From NCBI GenBank assembly GCA_032718475.1, contig JAUCBJ010002659.1, forward strand, positions 113,699 to 177,698: a stretch of DNA of 64,000 nt. The letters are read 5' to 3'. Below, in pieces: positions 58,301 to 64,000 of the stretch. A program made the translations under genes and the position numbers. The stretch's first letter is position 1. Each line of letters starts with the position of its first letter. The notes under the pieces were generated by a model. The model had not been told where the DNA came from. It searched no databases and worked only from the letters and a program-made list of their open reading frames with translations. This DNA is from Nemertoderma westbladi. Taxonomy: Eukaryota > Xenacoelomorpha > Nemertodermatida > Nemertodermatidae.

Positions 58301-58930
58301 ACCACCGCTAACATTATACTGCACGTTTTTTATTATAATAATTATTGATTATTACACACACAACCCTATGATTCATATTCTTTCATGTATTTCCTATCCA
58401 CGCAATCAACCAGCCAGCTATTCATCCACGTTGCTCCTCATCTCTTTTCTTATTCGTCGATGATTATGACACGTACCATCTCTTCTTCGTTGACTATGCC
58501 ACATCACAAATTTATATATATATAAGTGAATGTTTTTAATAAAATTCATCACTTGTAATCTTATTCATGGTAATATATTGATACCATATCTAATTTTTTT
58601 GTTCTCACTCTGACATTGTGTTATCTCCTTAATAATTTCTACATTATCTTACTCGTTGTATATTCGTTGGTCGGAAAACGACGCCACATAAAATGATACT
58701 GATTCCAGCATTGGGTATCGACCTAAAAACGAAAATCTGAGCTACGTGTCTCACCCAATTTTTGTTTTTGTGTCGATACCTAATGTCGAACTCAGCAACA
58801 TTTTTATCAGGCGTTGTCTTCCGACCAAACACAATTTTAGAGTGAGAACTATGGTGTCAATTTATTACAGCGATACGGTTTAAAATTTATCACTCGTAAT
58901 ATTTTTCGTATTATTATTATTATTATTATT
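58301..58930. other. Non-coding leader of the Polinton gene
   Basis: AT-rich DNA with a TATATATATAAG phrase near 58520, the foldback at 58655-58835 and an ATT repeat running into the next ATG. Confidence 0.45.
58655..58835. repeat. Compact foldback (inverted repeat)
   Basis: Two arms of about 80 bases: the left begins TTGGTCGGAAAACGACGCC, the right is its inverted relative ending GGCGTTGTCTTCCGACCAA, and both contain GGTATCGAC. The spacer is about 20 bases. It could be a MITE or a structured regulatory region of the Polinton. Confidence 0.7.
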
Positions 58931-58933
58931 ATG
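58911..58933 (+). repeat. ATT microsatellite reaching the start codon
   Basis: A run of TTA/ATT units ends in the ATG of the 58931 gene. The polymerase gene downstream has a similar but longer tract. Confidence 0.8.
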
Positions 58934-60010
58934 GCCTTAACGCAAAAAACCGGAGCAACAAATAGCTGGAAATTTACTTACAATAAATATACTTGTACCG
59001 TCGTTCACAGCAAGTATTTTATTGTGGAATCTCAGGAGGACCACGAATCGATTTGTTTTTCTCATCAAGATACCCGCTATTTGCTAGACATTCTAGAAAC
59101 AACCAACAACAACCAACATCAATCCAGACCAGCAATTATACCAGGTAGGATATATCCAACTCCTCGTTTTGCGCGGGGAAATTTGAATATTTCCATCAAC
59201 CCTACATCGGGTGATGTTTACGTTCAGAAACAAGGCAAATGTAAAGTTCTCAACAAAGCTTTTACTGAAGTTCTAATTCAATACAGAGGGAAATTATTGC
59301 AATTTCTCTCTCCACCGCTAGAGATTATTAGCAATCAATTCTACATTGAATTATCAAATCCAGAGTTTATTGGATTTGTAACAGCTTTTAAAGGAACCAA
59401 CTATGTTGGCTTATGGAAAATCAGCCTCAGATACACTGATAGTGTTGGTTTTAACTATTATACAGGTTTCAATTTGTCAAATCAGGAACTAACTGTTTTG
59501 CTGCGAGAGTGGGACAACCAAGTCGCTGAAACAGACAAGAATCTTTTTGATAAAAATATCATTCAATTATCAGACCGGCTCAAAATGATTAAAACCAATA
59601 ATAAAAAAATTATTATCACCAACACCGATAATTCTATCGAAGTAGGCACCGGCGGAAATTCTATTGAGCTGCATTACTTGAATGATAAAGCTCATATTAG
59701 TTTTCTCAAAGAATCGATGGATGGCGTTTCTCTTACTGAAGCCCACGTTGACGGCTTTGTCCTTTTGGATAAACCTAAAGCGTTCGTAGAGATCCCATCA
59801 CCTAATCCAGATGTTGAAGAGAGTTGCTCTCAACCGCAGCAGCAGCAGGTCTTTCCTGAAATATTACCTCGGAAGCCAAGATCATCGAGTAAATTTACCA
59901 ACGCATCACCTGCAAAGAAACAGAAAGTTGTCGGTCAGCTAGTTCCAAGAGATCCAGTTACTAATTCTCCATGGAAACCTGATTATTATTCTAACATGGG
60001 GAGCCCCTGA
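58931..60010 (+). CDS. Unknown Polinton-associated protein, 359 aa
   Basis: Intact frame from ATG 58931 to the TGA at 60008-60010. No signal peptide or membrane span. The N-terminal two thirds are rich in alternating hydrophobic/charged strands (KISLRYTDS, YYTGFNLSNQELTVLLREWD). The C-terminal quarter is Pro/Ser/Gln-rich with a basic PAKKQK stretch that could be a nuclear localisation signal. A strand followed by a G-F-x-L-S-x-x-E-x-x-x-L-L helix is loosely PC4-like, a weak inference only. I recognise none of the standard Polinton proteins (integrase, protease, packaging ATPase, capsids). It lies 207 bases upstream of the polymerase in the same orientation and probably has its own promoter. 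Confidence 0.65.
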   Translation: MALTQKTGATNSWKFTYNKYTCTVVHSKYFIVESQEDHESICFSHQDTRYLLDILETTNNNQHQSRPAIIPGRIYPTPRFARGNLNISINPTSGDVYVQKQGKCKVLNKAFTEVLIQYRGKLLQFLSPPLEIISNQFYIELSNPEFIGFVTAFKGTNYVGLWKISLRYTDSVGFNYYTGFNLSNQELTVLLREWDNQVAETDKNLFDKNIIQLSDRLKMIKTNNKKIIITNTDNSIEVGTGGNSIELHYLNDKAHISFLKESMDGVSLTEAHVDGFVLLDKPKAFVEIPSPNPDVEESCSQPQQQQVFPEILPRKPRSSSKFTNASPAKKQKVVGQLVPRDPVTNSPWKPDYYSNMGSP

Positions 60011-60155
60011 TCATAAGTTAAACTCTTTGTGGTTTCCAATAGCCATAGGTGATTGGTGATTGGTGATTGATTTAAAATTATTTCCCCACTAGCATATAAA
60101 TGTTTAGATATAGTCAATTTCATTTCATTTCATTTTATTTTAATCTTTGGACATA

Positions 60156-60198
<43 letters not shown>

Positions 60199-60217
60199 TA
60201 TCTAAACAAACTTCAAC
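60011..60217 (+). promoter_or_regulatory. Intergenic region before the polymerase
   Basis: Holds three short GGTGATT copies at 60047-60069, a 'catttcatttcattttatttt' tract and a TTA repeat (about 60158-60198) ending 19 bases before the ATG. It could carry the 3' end of one gene and the promoter of the next. No poly(A) hexamer was identified. Confidence 0.4.
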
Positions 60218-63200
60218 ATGGATAAAATAACAATATGTTGTTCATTCTGTCATATGAATGTAACTAGACATAATTATTTACGCCACCTACGAACACATTT
60301 TGAAAGTTATTCTTGTTTAAAGTGTCACGTCGCGACTTCATGCAGCGAAATTTGTAAACGACATGAAACGACTACTGGTTGTAAAGAAATGCAGTTCCGT
60401 ACCTATCAATTGACTTGTTCTACCTGCAATAAAGAGTATACATATGACGATTATCTACGACACGACTGTCACTTGAAATGTTACTACACAAGAAAGCGTA
60501 AATTTTCGCAACATAAAAATATAATATCCAGAAAAAACTTAAGGGTGGCTCTTGGTACATGTGCAACAATTTTTACGCGTGAACAAGAAGCTCACGATAA
60601 TCGTCTTGAAATTTATGTCCACGACCTCCCAACTTCTAGAGATTATCCTGATGTAGAAACAGCATTAACACAAATTCGAGGTAATATTCTTCAGTTAATA
60701 TTAGACAGATTGAAAGAAATGAATGTTCTTAGACTGTGGTTAGGTCTAAATGTATTAATGTACAGATCACATTTTTCACAAGGTGAACAATTGGAGACCT
60801 TTTATTTTAATTCTTCCGGTGGTGCTATTAATACTGTAGATTCATCAGAAAGTTTTGACACATGGTTTGAGTATGTGACGGGAAATATATTACAAAATAT
60901 AGCCATCTTTAACACACGTGGTTCCGGGTGGCGTATTAAATCTTTATTAAGGGTTGAAATTAAATTAGCTGAATCTAAGTGTAGGTCGTTATTATATAAG
61001 GGGCATGGATATATGGAACTACCTAAGGCTCTATCAGGTAAACAGTGTGTTATAAATGTACAATCGGCTGATAATGACTGTTTTAAATGGGCAATTATAT
61101 CCGCAAAATTTAGTAGCAAAGTGAAAGATCACAAAAACCGTACTTCGCAGTACAAAAATTATATGAATCATTTCATTTTTGACAATGGGAACAAAGATTA
61201 TCCAACAGAGTGGCAGTTAGCGCTTAAACTTTTTGAAAAACAAAATTCAAAATATATAATTAATTTACTCTGTTGGAATAACGACAATAAACGCACCCCG
61301 GTATCTATATTAAGACAACCTCCGTTTAGTAAAATTACACCGGATAAACAGTTATTAAATATATTACTTGTAGTAAAAAATAACAATGTACCTAAACAGA
61401 ATCATTATGTTTGCATAACTAACCTGAATCGATTGCTGAATACGAGAGCTCTTCATACTCGAGGTAGGAAATATTGTGAAAGGTGTTTGGCTCATTTTTT
61501 TCGTTCCGAAGTTCTTCATCGACACCGTCTCGTCTGCTACCAAGGAAGAAGTCAGCGTGAGAAACTGCCTAATAAAAAAAGAACACACATTAGTTTTACA
61601 AATTTAGATAGAACCTTATCCCCATTGTTTGTCACCTACTTTGATATAGAATGTATCTTACAACCTACAGTTAATAATCAATTTATACAGGAGCATATAC
61701 CGTGTGCTGTGAGTTATTTAATTGTTCCCAATACTGAATTAATTAACCCCCCAAAATGTCATTTGAAAACATTCGTAAAATCAAATAATAATAATTGTAT
61801 TCAAGATTTCTTAGATTCATTATATACTGATTTAACTGAATTATGTTGTTGGTCAGACATATACACTCATAAAACTATGTTATTTACTAATATTGATTTT
61901 GTAAATTTTGAACAAGCAAAATTCTGTTTTTATTGTAATATTACTTTAAATAATAATGTAGGGAAAAACAGACATCATTCACATATCACAGGTAAATATA
62001 TTGCGGCAGCATGTAATAGTTGTAACCGAAGTTTATCATTGAAGCGATACCTGTATGTACTTTGTGGGCACAATTCCAACCAGTACGATATACATTGTAT
62101 ATTACAAACTGGATTTAGAGATAAGAAATACACCGATTGGGATATAAAGGTTATACCGAGAAATACAGAACGATATATTTCACTGAGTGCGTTTATCCCA
62201 ATTAAAAACACTTCTAAAAAAATTGAGTTACGTTTCTTAGACACATATCAATTTTTAAGCTTTTCTTTAAGTAATTTAGTTGAATGTTCAACAAAGGATG
62301 TAGCGAGTCATGATATAAGCTCAATATTACCTATTACTCTACAAGAAATGAAATATTTTTATCCAAACTTGAATAACTCAACAATTAAACGGAAAGGTAT
62401 ATTTCCATACGAGTACTTGACAGATATTAATAAATTTAATGATACAGGTTTGCCATCTATAAATAATTTTTTTAGTAACTTAAGTCAAAAAACATGCACA
62501 ATTGAAGATTATAGGTTTGCGGGAATATCATGGGTAGAATTCGACTGTGTGAATCTCAAAGATTATCTTTTAGCCTATTTAAAACTCGATGTTTGTTTGC
62601 TTGCTGATATATTTGAGAATTTTAGGAATGTTTGTAAACAAAATTACGATTTAGAAGTGGTTTTTTACTGTAGTATTGCGTCATTTACCTATGATTGCGC
62701 GCTAAAATATAATACATGTAAAATAGAATTAATAAAGGATTATCAAACATATAGAGATTTTGAAAAATCAATTAGGGGTGGTGTTTCATTTTGTCGAAAG
62801 CATTATATAGAATCAAATATACCTGGAACAAGCACATATGATTCTACTAAGGAAGAATGCCATATTTTTAATATTGATTTCAACTCTTTATATTCTGGGA
62901 ATTTAAGTAAAAAACTACCCACCTCGCAATTCAAAGAAGTAAGTATTAAACATTTAGAGAATGCAATTCCTGAAAAACTAATCGAGTACTTGGTAGATTT
63001 AGACATTGAGGGCTCTACCGGATATTTTTTAATATGTGATTTAAATTATCCCAAAGCTATTCACGATCAAACATTACAATTACCGTTAGCTCCTGAGCAT
63101 TTAAGTATAAATGAAACAATGCTTTCGCCTTATATGCGGGAACAATTTAATAACTTGTCGATACAAAGAGGTACCTCCCGTAAATATAGGATGCCAACAG

Positions 63201-63379
63201 CAAAACTCTTGCTGACGCAATTTGATAAAGAGTTTTATCATTTACATTTGAAACTGTTAAAATTTTATATAAAACATGGATTAATTGTTACTAAGCTCCA
63301 TAAATTATATTCTTTTCAACAAGAATTTGTATTTAAACCCTACATAGATTTTAATATTAATAGCAAAAAGTTACATTGA
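60218..63379 (+). CDS. polB: Protein-primed family B DNA polymerase (Polinton), N-terminal part
   Basis: 1053 codons from ATG 60218. Order: N-terminal zinc-finger-like segments (CxxC...H...H near residues 5-25, CSTCNKEY near 67); a central family-typical region (KALSGKQCVINVQSADNDCF, CERCLAHFF, about 418-430); the 3'-5' exonuclease with YFDIEC (Exo I, about 473), GHNSNQYD (Exo II, about 617) and YLKLDVCLLAD (Exo III, about 786); IRGGVSFCR (about 852); and motif A as DFNSLYSG (about 887, where many members have SLYP). It belongs to the DNA_pol_B_2 type used by self-synthesising transposons, primed by a terminal protein. The frame stops at 63379, but the polymerase reading goes on in the +1 frame with motifs B and C, so the gene is frameshifted or the assembly has a one-base error. 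Confidence 0.85.
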   Translation: MDKITICCSFCHMNVTRHNYLRHLRTHFESYSCLKCHVATSCSEICKRHETTTGCKEMQFRTYQLTCSTCNKEYTYDDYLRHDCHLKCYYTRKRKFSQHKNIISRKNLRVALGTCATIFTREQEAHDNRLEIYVHDLPTSRDYPDVETALTQIRGNILQLILDRLKEMNVLRLWLGLNVLMYRSHFSQGEQLETFYFNSSGGAINTVDSSESFDTWFEYVTGNILQNIAIFNTRGSGWRIKSLLRVEIKLAESKCRSLLYKGHGYMELPKALSGKQCVINVQSADNDCFKWAIISAKFSSKVKDHKNRTSQYKNYMNHFIFDNGNKDYPTEWQLALKLFEKQNSKYIINLLCWNNDNKRTPVSILRQPPFSKITPDKQLLNILLVVKNNNVPKQNHYVCITNLNRLLNTRALHTRGRKYCERCLAHFFRSEVLHRHRLVCYQGRSQREKLPNKKRTHISFTNLDRTLSPLFVTYFDIECILQPTVNNQFIQEHIPCAVSYLIVPNTELINPPKCHLKTFVKSNNNNCIQDFLDSLYTDLTELCCWSDIYTHKTMLFTNIDFVNFEQAKFCFYCNITLNNNVGKNRHHSHITGKYIAAACNSCNRSLSLKRYLYVLCGHNSNQYDIHCILQTGFRDKKYTDWDIKVIPRNTERYISLSAFIPIKNTSKKIELRFLDTYQFLSFSLSNLVECSTKDVASHDISSILPITLQEMKYFYPNLNNSTIKRKGIFPYEYLTDINKFNDTGLPSINNFFSNLSQKTCTIEDYRFAGISWVEFDCVNLKDYLLAYLKLDVCLLADIFENFRNVCKQNYDLEVVFYCSIASFTYDCALKYNTCKIELIKDYQTYRDFEKSIRGGVSFCRKHYIESNIPGTSTYDSTKEECHIFNIDFNSLYSGNLSKKLPTSQFKEVSIKHLENAIPEKLIEYLVDLDIEGSTGYFLICDLNYPKAIHDQTLQLPLAPEHLSINETMLSPYMREQFNNLSIQRGTSRKYRMPTAKLLLTQFDKEFYHLHLKLLKFYIKHGLIVTKLHKLYSFQQEFVFKPYIDFNINSKKLH

Positions 63380-64000
63380 AACAGCTGTCGCGAAATTGCT
63401 CAATAATTCGCTGTTTGGCAAATCAATAGAGAGAATACGAGATCGATGTAACTTTCGTATCGCAAATAGCAACGATAAATGCGATCAATTGGTAAATCGT
63501 ATTAATCATGAACAATTTATAATATACAATAATACACTATCGGGACATTTATTAGTGAAAGACTCTGTAACTCTCGATAAGCCTATATTTATTGGTAGCG
63601 CTGTGTTGGACTTGGCTAAATTGGATATGTATCAGCTGTATTACGATAAATTGCTACCTATTGAGAAAGAATTAAACTGTCGTATTGAAATTGCTGCGTC
63701 AGACACCGACTCTTTGATAGGCTGTTACTATAACACATCACAGAATAATTTCTTAAAAGCCTTAATTAAAAATAATATTTTAGATACATCCAATTACCCC
63801 AAGGATCACCCGCTCTACAGTGATAAAAATAAATCTAGGCTCTATTACTGTAAAGACGAACTAGCCTCACGTGAAATTAAAGAAGCAGTATTTTTAAGAC
63901 CAAAATTATATTCAATTTTGGAATGGAATAATAAAAATATTCGTAGAGCAAAAGGTATTACAAGAGCTGTTGTGGAAACGAATATTACACATGAAGAATA
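63341..64000 (+). pseudogene. polB: DNA polymerase B continuation in the +1 frame
   Basis: A frame shifted +1 relative to the gene above is open from about 63341 through the window edge. It carries KLLNNSLFGKS (motif B, near 63392-63425) and SDTDS (motif C, the catalytic Asp pair, near 63698-63713), then a conserved thumb-like segment. The two frames overlap at 63341-63379 inside an AT-rich stretch. The C-terminus lies outside the window. With the shift, the reading is one continuous polymerase of at least 1.25 kb beyond motif A. Confidence 0.8.

Noticed and set aside
57716..58311. Two plus-strand frames upstream of the Polinton gene
   Set aside because: Both lie in the tandem duplications, and the two differ only as the repeats do; no domain and no conserved start.

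Overview
The window is animal nuclear DNA. It has spliceosomal intron boundaries and is AT-rich, with long G or C homopolymer runs. It is crowded with eukaryotic transposon families: PIF/Harbinger, pogo/jerky-like, BEL/Pao, Ty3/gypsy, several non-LTR lineages and a Polinton/Maverick. That mix fits a marine invertebrate, but the sequence does not name the species. I recognise no conserved housekeeping gene, rRNA gene or intact tRNA gene. Nearly all coding potential belongs to mobile elements or to one unusual membrane-glycoprotein family.

Glycoprotein family. Three loci encode related envelope-like proteins with a signal peptide, a Cys-rich ectodomain, a polybasic furin-like site, a conserved Cys/Gln/Trp helical block and a C-terminal membrane anchor. 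The locus at 506-2773 is one intact exon. The locus at 16093-21420 has two exons around a 3.1 kb intron with consensus splice sites in matching phase 2. The locus at 50447-51231 is exon 1 only, with a phase-2 donor and no partner exon in the window. The architecture suggests a captured viral class III-type fusion glycoprotein (inference). The introns and the duplication suggest it now evolves as a host gene family.

Transposon layout. At 3.67-10.13 kb a Harbinger element with inverted terminal repeats is split by a 5'-truncated LINE. Relatives of that LINE recur at about 3.2, 14.5, 22.8, 38.4, 46.7 and 51.6 kb. Two other non-LTR relics lie at 11.8-13.0 kb (minus) and 23.6-25.4 kb (plus); the second contains a minisatellite grown from its own coding sequence. 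From 29 to 37.6 kb two decayed BEL/Pao elements stand head to head, their gag ends meeting near 34.2 kb. From 38.2 to 44.6 kb there are fragments of an RT-like family carrying an HNEIR motif. From 44.85 to 47.49 kb lies a pogo/jerky-like element interrupted by another LINE copy. A Ty3/gypsy pol relic at 53.0-57.6 kb (minus) is split by about 2.2 kb of CACCTAAGCAC-type satellite.

Polinton end. From about 57.7 kb to the window edge is one side of a Polinton/Maverick: tandem repeats, a foldback, an intact 359-aa protein of unknown function, and a protein-primed family B DNA polymerase. The polymerase is intact through motif A, is frameshifted just before motif B and runs off the window. Long TTA/ATT microsatellites abut both start codons.

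All family calls come from motif recognition alone. Element boundaries are approximate unless a terminal repeat is described.
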